From: Candidatus Aenigmatarchaeota archaeon
Lineage (GTDB): Archaea; EX4484-52
Direction: 5' to 3'
Length of the DNA: 53,894 nt
Assembly (NCBI GenBank): GCA_023137195.1
Contig: JAGLPV010000027.1
Span: 1-53,894 of the forward strand
Position numbers and translations under genes: made by a program
Shown here: in pieces, positions 33,749 through 44,500 of the stretch
How the letters are laid out: each line of letters starts with the position of its first letter
How positions within the stretch are numbered: the first letter of the stretch is position 1
Notes under the pieces: model-generated
What the model was told of the DNA's origin: nothing
The model's input: the letters and a program-made list of their open reading frames with translations, nothing else
Database searches by the model: none

Positions 33749-34984
33749 TTAAAATATTTTATTTTCTTTTATGAAAGGCAATGCACCATACTTGCCAGCA
33801 AGATACCCTCTTTCAACATCTTTATCTTTTCGGGGACTATACTCCACCAGAGAATAAAGGTCAGTAACTCCGATTTTATCGTCTTTTTCAGTAAACCAAA
33901 TTTGATCTCTTCTAAAAATATCTCGATCTAGTAGATTGGTATTATGCGTAGTAAATATTAACTGAGCATTGTTTTTGTTTTGTGTCGGGTCATGAAATAG
34001 CTTAATTAAAAACACATTTAGCAGATGATGCAGTTTAACATCCAACTCATCAACAATCAAAATACGCCCGTTTTTCAAAGCGTCAATCCATGGTCCTATC
34101 AAAGAGAAAATCTTTTTAGTACCTTCTGATTCTTCCTCGTCAAAATCAAAGCTAACGCCCTTATGGATGGTATTTATTTTAGATTGTTTTATTTCTTTCT
34201 CATTATTCATTACTAATTTCTTGAGTTCCTGAGGCATATCTTTTGGCAAATCCGCCATAGTTAGTTTCTCAATAGTTCTGGAAATATCATCAATTCCTAC
34301 ATCTGCCACTGCCAATGCGTTTAAGATTAATTTTTTTGTAGAATCATCCTTCAACATACCCGCAGTATAATTTTTTAGAGTATGATAATCGGTAGATATG
34401 ATGACACGCAAATCCTCTTTAAACCAATCAAAAATTTTTGAGAGGGGTTCATAATTATCTAGTGTTGCTTTTGAAAGATATAATTGGTTTGGTCGAGTTC
34501 TCAATGAAAGGACATCTTGTTCTTTTTTATTTTTCATAAATTTGTAATCATTAGTATTTTTTCTTTCAAAGATAGTCTTCTTATATGGATAAGAGTACAA
34601 ATATTCACTTATGATTTTCTCCTTGTTAAAAGAGAGACCATAAACATATTTAACGCCTTTTTTGATAAAAGTAATGCTCATTTTGATGGGTTTTGTGAGA
34701 CATTTTTTGTCTAATTTAAAAGGAGTAAATTCTAGTGAATCGCCTTTTTGGAAATTATGAGATGTTGTAACAAGTCCTTTTAACAATGTAAGTGCTAAAA
34801 GAACATTGGTTTTTCCAGATGCATTCGCTCCATAAATTGCCGCACTTTTCAATAAAGAATCTTCTTTCAACACATCTATTTTAATTAAATTATCCTCTAA
34901 AGATGCATCCTTTGTGGATACCATACTTAGAGTTACTTCTTCCTTGATTGAACGGAAGTTTTCAACATTGAATTCAATTAACAT
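33749..34984 (-). CDS. RloA-like (AbiLi-type) AAA ATPase of a defence pair
   Basis: The protein has 411 residues from the ATG at 34984, which has a ribosome-binding site GAGGTG 9 nt upstream; the frame extends to 35038 but MLIEFNVENFRS is the family's usual beginning. Walker A is GANASGKTN (52-60), Walker B is RILIVDELD followed by KLH, and a switch-type TTHNTNLLD. This is the SMC/ABC-like AAA_15 ATPase that accompanies RloB. ATP-driven sensing of phage with RloB as the nuclease is the usual model. AT-rich, like the HEPN locus. Confidence 0.88.
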   Translation of the reverse strand: MLIEFNVENFRSIKEEVTLSMVSTKDASLEDNLIKIDVLKEDSLLKSAAIYGANASGKTNVLLALTLLKGLVTTSHNFQKGDSLEFTPFKLDKKCLTKPIKMSITFIKKGVKYVYGLSFNKEKIISEYLYSYPYKKTIFERKNTNDYKFMKNKKEQDVLSLRTRPNQLYLSKATLDNYEPLSKIFDWFKEDLRVIISTDYHTLKNYTAGMLKDDSTKKLILNALAVADVGIDDISRTIEKLTMADLPKDMPQELKKLVMNNEKEIKQSKINTIHKGVSFDFDEEESEGTKKIFSLIGPWIDALKNGRILIVDELDVKLHHLLNVFLIKLFHDPTQNKNNAQLIFTTHNTNLLDRDIFRRDQIWFTEKDDKIGVTDLYSLVEYSPRKDKDVERGYLAGKYGALPFIKENKIF

Positions 34985-35020
34985 TTTATACACCTCTTTA
35001 TTCGATACGAAACACTGATT

Positions 35021-35138
35021 TTTGTGATTTTCTCGCAAATATATACTATAATTGTATGTAATTTATATAAATCTTTTGAATTTTATCTTATTGATATTAT
35101 TATATGTTTTATATTGTTTTCTGTGATAAAATCACAAA
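35021..35138. promoter_or_regulatory. Inverted and direct repeats upstream of the RloA/RloB pair
   Basis: TTTGTGATTTT (35021-35031) and its perfect reverse complement AAAATCACAAA (35128-35138) flank a 96-bp AT-rich stretch holding TATA-like sequences (ATTTATATAAAT near 35065-35075). The right copy also contains a local palindrome GTGAT-AAA-ATCAC (35123-35135), and GTGATTTT occurs a third time at 35154. The pattern suits an operator for a repressor controlling the defence genes. No regulator gene is visible next to it. Confidence 0.4.
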
Positions 35139-35270
35139 TATATGTAAAAAGGAGTGATTTTATTCATAATTATTTTTTCTAAAAAAAGACCTGATTTATT
35201 GTCATTCTTGATGTAATGATTCGATATTTAGGCAGAGAACAGCATATTAGAAATATTACAAATCCAGAGA

Positions 35271-36254
35271 TTACACTTCAATAATCTTCCCATACCGTCC
35301 ATCTTTATTCTTCAGCAAACAAATCCGTGAATTAGCCGCATCATCACAATAATCAAAATCAACACACTCACACAACCTCTTACTAATCTCCTGAACCTGC
35401 CCAAAATCACATTGATTCTCTTTCCCTAGTTGCTTTTGAGACTCCCCGATATGCATATATGATTTAACTTCAATAAAATCAGGATTCGCCCTTTTTACTA
35501 ATTTGGCATAATCCTCAAAATATTCTTCCCCAGTATTCAATCCATTAATCATAGTCATCCTCAAGACAGTCCTGCATTTCACTCCATTCATAACATCCAG
35601 ACTCTTGCAGAACAGCGACCACGCACCCTTTTGCTTAGGTCTTGAAATCTCAATATATTTCTCCTCATTCGGAGCAGAAACAGAAATATACAACTGAGTA
35701 GGAAGACACTTTTTTACAGCCAATTTCTCCAGGGTCTCAGGCACCTGTCCGTTAGTAACCAAAAACACAGTCCGTGCCTTTTTCTCTTTTTTTAGATAGT
35801 CAATAAGCCCGCACAATTTAGGATAAAGCGTAGGCTCACCGGAAAGAGATATCGCAAAATGATTAGGAACATAAGCATCCTTTAACTTTTCCTTATCAAC
35901 TTTATCATTCCCGCCAAATCCCATCATAAGTTTCTTTCGCTCAACAATCAGATTCTCAACTATATTTTCAGGACAATCTATTTCCTCCTTTTCATCAAAA
36001 TTATTCAGGTAAGAAGCAGGTCTCCAACAAAACACGCAATTGTTTGTGCACCACAAAGACAGCGGAGTAAACTGCATGCATTTATGACTGTCCACCCCAT
36101 AAAACTTTTCCTTGTAGCAGACGCCTTTTTTTACCAGCGACTTTTTTGTCCACGAGCAAATCTGAACAGCAGAATGCCCAAACAAACCATACTGAGCATG
36201 AATAAGTTTTTTCTTTGCAGTTTCACTAAGTTCCAGAACCATCTTAACAAACAT
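35271..36254 (-). CDS. taw1: tRNA 4-demethylwyosine synthase Taw1 (radical SAM)
   Basis: Taw1 joins a two-carbon unit from pyruvate to N1-methylguanosine 37 of tRNA-Phe to form 4-demethylwyosine. The 327-residue protein has the radical-SAM cluster C69, C73, C76 (CTNNCVFC) and three more Cys at 33, 46 and 59, each 13 apart, which is exactly the spacing of the second cluster in Methanocaldococcus Taw1. SGEPTLYP and SVSAPNEEKY are also family landmarks. The start at 36254 overlaps the upstream gene by 11 nt; M5 (36242) is an alternative that avoids overlap. Confidence 0.95.
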   Translation of the reverse strand: MFVKMVLELSETAKKKLIHAQYGLFGHSAVQICSWTKKSLVKKGVCYKEKFYGVDSHKCMQFTPLSLWCTNNCVFCWRPASYLNNFDEKEEIDCPENIVENLIVERKKLMMGFGGNDKVDKEKLKDAYVPNHFAISLSGEPTLYPKLCGLIDYLKKEKKARTVFLVTNGQVPETLEKLAVKKCLPTQLYISVSAPNEEKYIEISRPKQKGAWSLFCKSLDVMNGVKCRTVLRMTMINGLNTGEEYFEDYAKLVKRANPDFIEVKSYMHIGESQKQLGKENQCDFGQVQEISKRLCECVDFDYCDDAANSRICLLKNKDGRYGKIIEV

Positions 36255-37671
36255 TTAAACTTTTACTTTTTTCAACGTATTTTTTATTTTTTATATGAGC
36301 TATAACTTCTGTCGGAGGTATTGTTATTCCTTCAAATGTTTTCAGCATCGGCTTGACGCTGTAGACCATAACTCTTTCTTCTCCTCTTACAAATGGCTTA
36401 AATACCCATTTTAATTTTGTGCCTTTTTTTGTTCTCTTTATTTCATCAGGGGAAAGCGCATCAAAATTTCCCTCAACTTTAAGAGATGCAGGAACAAATT
36501 CATTAATTTCGCACCAGTCCAGTGCTTTACCAACATTATTTTTCAGTTCAATAGTTATGCTGGTTTTTTCTTTCGAGACTTTCAGCACCTTTTTCTTCAA
36601 AGAAAGCTGGTGTGAAAAAATATAGAATACATAGATTATGAAAAAGAACACGCTAAATATTTTTATGTAATACATAGACTTCAAGTCAATATCATAGGAT
36701 ATATTGCATGCTTGATTTGGCTCAATATCATTGCAGTTCCATGTTGCTGTTTTCTTGTTTGCACTTCTGTTTGTTGTTATCTCATCAGGAACTCTCGAAA
36801 AGGCATAAAAGGAAACAGGATATAAAATATCAAGGGAAAATGAAGTGCTCCCGTCTTCATTCCCGTTATTTTCTGCCAGGAATTCTCCATGAATCAGGTA
36901 ATCATCTTTTTTTTCAAAATAACTTGTATTGATTTTGCTTTTCTTCACAATCACCCCCTCTACTTGCTTGCTGTCTACAAGACTGTTTTTAGCTCCGCTC
37001 ATGTATGTTTTATATACGTCGGCAGTGATTGTAAATTTATTAATTTCCTCAACTTCATCAAATTCAAATGTTTTTTCAAAGACTTTTGTTTCTCCTTTTT
37101 TTATCAAAGGTATTTCTTCTTCCAATATTATATTTTTTTCTTTTAATTTAATCACGAGAAGGGCATTTTTGAAATCAACAGTTCCTTTGCTTTCCACGCT
37201 CACAACAATCTTTGTATCTTCCCCCTGCGTCAGTCGCGTTTTATTCATATCAAGTTTCAGTTTAAGCAGACCTTCCTGTATTACAAAAAAATTGACTTCC
37301 TCGTTGATGTTGTATCTATTGTCCTCTTTTGTATAAGAGAGGTCAAAATCAAAAGTATAAGTTCCTTTTTGCGCATCCTTGTCCGGTGAAATATAGAACA
37401 CAAATGTTTTTGTTTCATTTGGCTCAACAGTGAAATGATAATCCTTGATTGTAGCCCAGTTGGGGTAATTTGTATTGGTTATTGAGATGCTGAATTCCTG
37501 TGTTAGATTAAGGATATTTTTTACAGTAGTGTTAAAATTAATGATATCTCCCGGGTAAACGCTGTATTGACTGGGGGTTATATCAACAGAAAAATCATCT
37601 GCAAAACAAATCAATGGTGATAAAAATACCACTGTCATCATTGCAAAAAGCAGTTTATTTATAGACCACAT
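36244..37671 (-). CDS. Exported NEW3/Ig-like membrane protein
   Basis: A 475-residue protein with a signal peptide (residues 1-24, ending ICFA). At least two Ig-like beta domains follow (about 28-130 and 134-250), with the NEW3/CARDB-style phrase VYPGDIINFNTTVKN and TKTFVFYISPD. A membrane helix (IKIFSVFFFIIYVFYIFSH, near residue 338) separates them from a cytoplasmic beta domain that again looks CARDB-like (KTSITIELKNNVGKALDWCEI). Such proteins are common archaeal cell-surface components. Not otherwise named. Likely cotranscribed with taw1. Confidence 0.65.
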   Translation of the reverse strand: MWSINKLLFAMMTVVFLSPLICFADDFSVDITPSQYSVYPGDIINFNTTVKNILNLTQEFSISITNTNYPNWATIKDYHFTVEPNETKTFVFYISPDKDAQKGTYTFDFDLSYTKEDNRYNINEEVNFFVIQEGLLKLKLDMNKTRLTQGEDTKIVVSVESKGTVDFKNALLVIKLKEKNIILEEEIPLIKKGETKVFEKTFEFDEVEEINKFTITADVYKTYMSGAKNSLVDSKQVEGVIVKKSKINTSYFEKKDDYLIHGEFLAENNGNEDGSTSFSLDILYPVSFYAFSRVPDEITTNRSANKKTATWNCNDIEPNQACNISYDIDLKSMYYIKIFSVFFFIIYVFYIFSHQLSLKKKVLKVSKEKTSITIELKNNVGKALDWCEINEFVPASLKVEGNFDALSPDEIKRTKKGTKLKWVFKPFVRGEERVMVYSVKPMLKTFEGITIPPTEVIAHIKNKKYVEKSKSLNVC

Positions 37672-37760
37672 AATTCCCCCTTATAAAATTATATGATTTA
37701 ATGTTTATAAAAGTTTCTATGGATGGCACCAACAGCTTTCTACCAATCATCCACCAGCAA

Positions 37761-39188
37761 CTACATTTTAGCAAGTTTCTCCTTTATCTCCTGCGGCTTT
37801 GCAGCCCCTTTGGTCTCTTTCATTACCATCCCGACCAAGTAATTCAATGCTTTTTCTTTCCCGCTTTTATACTCCTCAAATATCTCTTTGTTTTCATCAA
37901 GTATCTTTTTTATAATCTTCTCAATATCTATTTTCGTTGAAGAAAATCCATATTTTTTAATTATTGCATCATAAGAAGAATCTCGTTTATTCAGTGCTTC
38001 TTCAACCATTTTCTGTATTATCTTTTCACAGACAAAATCAGAATGTTTCTTGTTCGTATAATTATAAAGACACTTATACACATCCTCCTTCTTTATATCT
38101 AATGCAGACAGCCGCGTATTATTCCAGTTCAGCGTCTTCAAAAGAGGCCCCACAGTCCATGAAGAAGCTGTTTTGGAATCTATTTTTTTCCCGCAAAGAA
38201 ATTCAAACAAATCCGCCAAATCTTTGTACCTAACAAGTCGCTCAATTGTTTTTTCATTTAATTTAAATTGCTTTTCAAATCTCTTTGCTTTTTCCTCAGG
38301 CAGTTCCGGAATCTCTTTTTTTTGTTCTGATATCTGCTTATCATCTATGCAGATGTACGGCAAATCCGGCTCGAAAATATACCCGTAATCCTCTTCAAGT
38401 TCTTTTGACCTCATTGATTTAGAAATACCAAGCTTGTCCATCCATCCTCGGGTCTCTCTTTTAGGGATTATGTTTTTTGCCATCATATTTTTTTGCCTTA
38501 AAAATTCATATTTGAGTGCTTTCTCAACTTCCCTGACACCCCCGATATTTTTTACTTCAACCCTGTTTCCTCCTTTTAGAGAGATATTGGCATCGCTCTT
38601 CATTATGTTCGTATCCTCTCCACTCATCAATCCCAGGTATTCCAGCAGACCTGTCAAGTTCTGCAGATATATCCGTGCCTCTTTGGATGTTGCAAAATCC
38701 GGCTCAGTAACTATTTCTATCAACGGCGAACCGCTCCGGTTGTAGTCAACAAAAGTACTCTCTTTCTGGTATGTTATTTTTGCAGGATCTTCTTCAATAT
38801 GAATCCTTCGTATCCTGATTTTTTTTGCAATATCATCCATCTTGATTGTCGCTATTCCTTTCTGGCACAATGGTATCTCATACTGCGTAATCTGAAAATT
38901 CTTTGACAAATCCGGGTAAAAATAAGTTTTCCTTGAAAAAAATGAGTTTTTTGATATTTCACAATTAAAGACAAGTGCCATTTTTATCGCAATTTCAACT
39001 GCGCGTTTATTCAACTGCGGTTTTGTTCCGGGGTGTCCGAGGCACACAGGACAGGTCCGCGAATTAGGCTCTTCATCGTCTTTTGAAACATTCGAACAGG
39101 AGCAGAACAGTTTTGAGTTTGTAGGGAGAGTCACATGGGTTTCCAGCCCGATTCTCACTCCTGCCTTAATCATTTTTTCTTCTATCAT
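37761..39188 (-). CDS. gatB: Asp/Glu-tRNA amidotransferase subunit B
   Basis: GatB is the kinase/amidase partner in GatCAB, which turns Glu-tRNA-Gln or Asp-tRNA-Asn into the amide form. The 475-residue protein shows GVRIGLETHVTLPTNSKLFC, the zinc-binding CSCS...CPVC, CLGHPGTKPQLNK, YFYPDLSKNFQITQYEIPLC, HIEEDPAK and DYNRSGSPLIEIVTEPD, then the GatB/YqeY tail ending KAKIK-type GAAKPQEIKEKLAKM. This is bacterial-type GatB, not the archaeal GatE. GatA and GatC are not in this window. Confidence 0.95.
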   Translation of the reverse strand: MIEEKMIKAGVRIGLETHVTLPTNSKLFCSCSNVSKDDEEPNSRTCPVCLGHPGTKPQLNKRAVEIAIKMALVFNCEISKNSFFSRKTYFYPDLSKNFQITQYEIPLCQKGIATIKMDDIAKKIRIRRIHIEEDPAKITYQKESTFVDYNRSGSPLIEIVTEPDFATSKEARIYLQNLTGLLEYLGLMSGEDTNIMKSDANISLKGGNRVEVKNIGGVREVEKALKYEFLRQKNMMAKNIIPKRETRGWMDKLGISKSMRSKELEEDYGYIFEPDLPYICIDDKQISEQKKEIPELPEEKAKRFEKQFKLNEKTIERLVRYKDLADLFEFLCGKKIDSKTASSWTVGPLLKTLNWNNTRLSALDIKKEDVYKCLYNYTNKKHSDFVCEKIIQKMVEEALNKRDSSYDAIIKKYGFSSTKIDIEKIIKKILDENKEIFEEYKSGKEKALNYLVGMVMKETKGAAKPQEIKEKLAKM

Positions 39189-39392
39189 AATAATAGTACT
39201 TTAACGTATAATAAAAAGAAATTATTAAAAACATAAAATCACATAAAATACATCTCAATCTCAATTATAAAAGATATTGCTCTAAAAAGCAAGGAAAGGC
39301 ACATTTCAGGAAATATCAATAAAAAGAATACCGAAATGAATATATAATTATCTTGTTCTATTATTGTAATAGACATCATTCATGTAAAAAAT

Positions 39393-41312
39393 ATGGACTC
39401 CGGTAAAAAAAAAGAAAAAGACAACAATGAGAAAAAAGACGAGGAAAAAAAAGAGGAAAAAGACGAAAACGTGATTACGCATGAGGATTTTGAGAAGCTG
39501 GAGTCGGAAGAGACAAAGATAAAGACAGGTCTTCTGGATAAATTAAAGAGCTATGTCAAGCCAAAGAAAGAAGAGTTTGACGAAGAGGATAAAGAAGAGT
39601 CTGATGAAGATTTAGGAGGAAGTAGCAATTCAGCAGACATAAAAAGACTGCAATCCCAAATCGACAAATTAACAAAAGAGCTGGAAAGCAGGAAAATAGA
39701 CACAGAAAAAATAGATGCCAAGCTCGACAGCGAGAAGGAAATACGTTCCGCAGTGACCGAGCAGGTCAATGAATTGTCAGAGAAAATGGGAGAATTAAGG
39801 TCAATGATTCTGGACAGGGAAAAATCATTCAACGAGATAGAGACCAGGTACACCCAGATGAAATTGGCAGTGGAAGCGATTGACCCGAAAAGAATAAAAA
39901 ACAAGTTCGAAAAAATTGAACTGGTAATGACAGAAGTAGGAAGCAGTGTAGAAAAAAACAACGAGATTATAAAAAAACAGGGAAAGGACATAAATATTTT
40001 TGAAGAGCAGATGAGTAAGATAAAAAGTTTTGACAATATAGTCAATGTATTTAAAGAGATTTCAAAAAAGGCAGAGCGGGTAAGAGAAACAGAGCTCTAT
40101 ATAAATCAAACCAGCTCCAAACTGGAATCCATGTTTTTCGAGTTTGAAAAAAATCTTGTCAAGATAGATGATCTGGAAAGCCGGCTCAATTCATTTGATG
40201 AAGTAGGAAAGGAACTGATGCTGACGACCAGCAGCATTGAAGAAGGACAGAGAAATTATTTGAAAAAAAAAGATCAGGAAAACATACAAAAAGAAATATT
40301 AAAGGAAGTCCAGACAAGACTGTCAAAGGAAAAGGAAGGATACGATAAGACAAACAATGCTTTAAATAACAGGTTGGACGACTTCGACAAGATAAAAGAC
40401 AAACTGGCAGACCAGATGAATAAAAAAGCAAAAGAGAAGCACGACGAGATGGAAAAATACATCCAAAGCAAAACAAGCCAGCTGGATACAGAGATAAGAA
40501 AAATAAACTCCATGCTCGAGATACCTTCATTCCAGATATTTTTGAAGAATATCGAAGACAACAAGACATTGGATGAAGTGATGCTGGACAACAAGAAAGA
40601 GGCAAAAAAATACATCAACAAAAGAATGGATGAATTAAAGGAGCACGAAACCAGGATGATGAATGAAATAGGCACAATTAAAAAAGAAGTTTCAGCAGAA
40701 CATCAGGCAAAATCAAATATAGATATAAAAAACAAGCTGGAAGAATTTGACAAGATGATAGGCATAATAGACAAGACATTCAAGGAAAAGCAGAAGGAGT
40801 TAAACAAGCACAACGAGAGCATAATCCAGCAGATAAATGAAGAAATAAAAGGAACCCTTCTGGAAAACAGGGACACAATAGAAAAATACATCGATGGACG
40901 GATTGATGATGTTGAAGAACAGGAAAACATGCTTGTAAATAATTTAAACGAAATTCGTGATGAGATTGCGAAAGAAAAGGAGAGCATCCAGAACGACATA
41001 TTACATGAATTAAGCTCTATATTGCTAAAAGGAAACAAAAATGACGCAGAGCTGAAAAACAAATTAAAAGAGATTAAAGAGACGCGAAAAAAGAAGGAAA
41101 ATGTAAATAAGTCCAAAATAATGCCTCAAAAAAAGTTGTCTAAGATTGACCTCGATAAGAAAAATAAAGGAATGCATCTGAATGAGAAAATAATTCCTCC
41201 GGATGCCGCAGAGCATGAAACGCCGGAAAGATTACTGGATGATAATGAGAAGAGAATAAACAAATATCTCGAGTCCCATGGGTACGACATTGAAAAATAC
41301 GGTATCAATTAA
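39393..41312 (+). CDS. Long coiled-coil protein, unknown function
   Basis: A 639-residue protein made almost wholly of charged helices (Lys, Glu, Asp, Asn) with no Cys, no signal peptide and no membrane segment. Residues 1-85 are low-complexity and acidic; about 85-560 is coiled coil with SMC/Rad50-like heptads (IDKLTKELESRK, EKMGELRSMI, KLEEFDKMIGIIDKTFKEKQ); the last 60 residues contain HETPERLLDDNEKRINKYLESHGYDIEKYG, which may be a small folded tail. There is no ATPase motif. A structural or scaffolding role is a guess. Confidence 0.7.
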   Translation: MDSGKKKEKDNNEKKDEEKKEEKDENVITHEDFEKLESEETKIKTGLLDKLKSYVKPKKEEFDEEDKEESDEDLGGSSNSADIKRLQSQIDKLTKELESRKIDTEKIDAKLDSEKEIRSAVTEQVNELSEKMGELRSMILDREKSFNEIETRYTQMKLAVEAIDPKRIKNKFEKIELVMTEVGSSVEKNNEIIKKQGKDINIFEEQMSKIKSFDNIVNVFKEISKKAERVRETELYINQTSSKLESMFFEFEKNLVKIDDLESRLNSFDEVGKELMLTTSSIEEGQRNYLKKKDQENIQKEILKEVQTRLSKEKEGYDKTNNALNNRLDDFDKIKDKLADQMNKKAKEKHDEMEKYIQSKTSQLDTEIRKINSMLEIPSFQIFLKNIEDNKTLDEVMLDNKKEAKKYINKRMDELKEHETRMMNEIGTIKKEVSAEHQAKSNIDIKNKLEEFDKMIGIIDKTFKEKQKELNKHNESIIQQINEEIKGTLLENRDTIEKYIDGRIDDVEEQENMLVNNLNEIRDEIAKEKESIQNDILHELSSILLKGNKNDAELKNKLKEIKETRKKKENVNKSKIMPQKKLSKIDLDKKNKGMHLNEKIIPPDAAEHETPERLLDDNEKRINKYLESHGYDIEKYGIN

Positions 41313-41348
41313 AAGAAGAGTGCAAAAATCATCCGATACAAAAATAAT

Positions 41349-41594
41349 ATGGGAAAAAAAATATACCAGTGTAAGCGTTGTGGATATATATGGAGGAGTT
41401 TTCCTGATGAAAAACCAATATATTGTCCTAAATGTTACAGGGCAAGTATCACAGAAGTAAAAAAGACCAATGCGCTGTTCAAACTATTTCAAAAATTGAA
41501 AAAAAAAGCAGAAGAATTCAAAAAGAAAATTGTCAGGAAAAGACAAGCCAAGGAATACAATAAAGCAATGTTAAATAATAATTACTATGAATAA
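41349..41594 (+). CDS. Small zinc-ribbon protein
   Basis: An 81-residue protein. CKRC (8-11) and CPKC (26-29) form a rubredoxin-like zinc ribbon of the type seen in small archaeal regulators and RNA-binding proteins. The rest is a basic helix (KLKKKAEEFKKKIVRKRQAK) that may bind nucleic acid. Its stop overlaps the next gene by 8 nt (ATGAATAA), so the two are translationally coupled although one is a cytoplasmic protein and the other a surface protein. Confidence 0.72.
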   Translation: MGKKIYQCKRCGYIWRSFPDEKPIYCPKCYRASITEVKKTNALFKLFQKLKKKAEEFKKKIVRKRQAKEYNKAMLNNNYYE

Positions 41595-44500
41595 AATATG
41601 CATAATTATTTTTTTTTATTTTTTCTTCACAGCAAACGTTTTCGGTTTTATGAGCAATCCTTATGATGATTTTAACCGCACACAGAACAGTCTTCATATA
41701 GAAATCAATAAAAACACTACAGAAAATATAACCCTGCATTTCAAACACACATCTGATGATTTTTCAGTATTTAAGATGGAAGACCATGCAACTATTTCCA
41801 ATTACACGATAAATAATTCTTATCTGGAAAAGCAGGGAGTATATGAATATTATTTTACCGACAATGACAGCAACAGGTTCCCTCTCAACAACGCCACATT
41901 CAAGACCACATTGGTTTTAGGCAATAATACATACCGGGAAATTGCATTAAATTACACAAATGCCGACCCGCAAAGATATTGCAATAAAACAAACAATGAT
42001 TTTTCCTGCGAAATTGAAGACCAACAGGGCATAACCATAAATGCTTTTTATTATGCCTATTTTTTAAACAGAACATCTCTTCACAAGGAATGGGCATGGA
42101 ATTTTTCAATAACCGGAATAAGTGGAACTTCTGCATACCAGAGATGCGATCATTTCTGGAATGATTTTGATTGCAGTTTTTGGGCAACACCTTCCAATAT
42201 CACCGGAGCAAAACGACAAGCAGCACTTATAAACGCATATTGGTATGCCAACAATATATATCCAAACACCACACTTCATGAACTTGCGCAAAATTATACA
42301 AACGGACACGCAGAGGAATGTGATGTATGGAACACAACCCCTGATTTTGACTGTGGCAACAGCGACGACCAGGGCCATATAACTTTAGCATACTGGAATG
42401 CATATAAGTATTCAGGAAATGAAACATACAAAAACATCTCTCAAAACCTGACCAACATACTGATAGCAAATTACACAAACCAAAGCAATTATTCCTACTA
42501 TGCTGCATTCGGTTTATTCAAAGCATACGAGTTGACAGGAAACAGCATATATCTTGATTACGCAACTAACCAGACCTTGTATTTTGCGGCGAACAACTGC
42601 ACCCAAAACAACGTTTGCGACCCAACTGATTTGTCATCGAACAACCTACTGATGATTGAAGCATACCGGCAGACAGGAAACAGATATTATGAATCCGTGG
42701 CATTAAATCGCTCTCTCATCAATTCAACTGATTCATCATGCAACAATTTCAACTGCACTGAACCTAAAGAACAGAGTTGGATGATGAGGAGGGCATGGAG
42801 TAATTACAATGCATTAAGAAGCGAAGAAAAATATTTTTTCAATCCAAAACTCGAAAAAGACAAAAAACTAAAAAACATAACAATTAGCATATATTATAAC
42901 GGCATATTAGACAATCCAAAATTATATTTACGGCATTTTAACACATCTAATTTTTCAGTATTTGATTTAGAGTTTGGCAAACAAAATTTTGTATTTAAAA
43001 CGCTTTTTCAAAAAGATATTGCAAAGCAGGGAATATATGAATATTATTTTACTGATAGAAATGGAAATAATGAAATGAGATTTCCGCGTGAAAACGGGAC
43101 ATTTAAAGCAATGTTAACAATAGTCAATGATACACGCCAGAATAATGCAATACAATTTACAAACAATCATCCCAGATTGCCTCCATATATACCTTTCTTT
43201 GGATGCACATCTGAAGACATACAGGGCATAACCATAAATGCTTTTTATTATGCCTATTTTTTAAACAGAACCTCTCCTCATAAGGAATGGGCATGGAATT
43301 TTTCAATAACAAACGCATCTGAAATGGGCGCCACATGCAAACCTTATTATGACTATGACTGCGATAATGATGCTTCTGGAGGTACTGGAGCAAAACGACA
43401 AGCAGCACTTATAAACGCATATTGGTATGCCAACAATATATATCCAAACACCACACTTCATGAACTTGCGCAAAATTATACAAACGGACACGCAGAGGAA
43501 TGCGATGTATGGAACACAACCCCTGATTTTGACTGCGAAAACATCGACGACCAGGGCCATATGACTTTAGCATACTGGAATGCATATAAGTATTCAGGAA
43601 ATGAAACATACAAAAACATCTCTCAAAACCTGACCAACATACTGATAGCAAATTACACAAACCAAAGCAATTATTCCTACTATGCTGCATTCGGTTTATT
43701 CAAAGCATACGAGTTGACAGGAAACAGCACATATCTCAATTACGCAATCAACCAAACATCCTATTTCCAAAACAACTGCACCCAAAACAATGTTTGCGAC
43801 CCAATAAATTTATCCTTAAACAACCTCCTGATGATTGAAGCATACTCTCAGACAGGAAACCACCATTATGAATCATTAGCGCTCAATATTTCCGGCATCA
43901 ACTCAACCAATATTATATGCAACAATTTCAATTGTATCGACCCGGGAGAACAGAGTTGGATGATGAGAAGAGCATGGAGCAATTATGAACTGTCCGAAAC
44001 AAACAGGGATTTACTTTCAATTGAAATGTCAACAAGCAAAACAACAGCATATGTGAATGAAGAATTTCAGGTAACCTGTATTGTGACCAATACAGATAAT
44101 TATGAAAACACGACAATTTACAACCTTGTTCTGGAAGTTGTTTTACCCGAGGGCGTTTCAGGAAATAATTTGACAAGAACAGTAGATAATTTATCTGCCT
44201 ACAATACGACAAACATAACAGTGACTGTAAGTTCAGCAACCGCAGGAAATAAAGATATTTCATGCACTGTGCAATCAGATAACGGGGGTCAGAACCAGAC
44301 AAGCAGAACCGTAACAATAAGTACAATGACAGAAATCCCTGGTGGTTCTTCAAGTAGTTCAAGCAGCAGTAGCAGCGGAGGAGGAGGTTCCATAATTCCA
44401 GTCAAAGAGGTATGCAAAAACTATACAAAAAAATATTATTATAGATACAATGATATCCTTTGCATATCTATCGAAAAATACCTGAATTTGTGCAACAAGA

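Noticed and set aside
35219-35287. 22-codon frame starting MIRYLGREQ
   Set aside because: Too short, and it overlaps the end of taw1 on the other strand.
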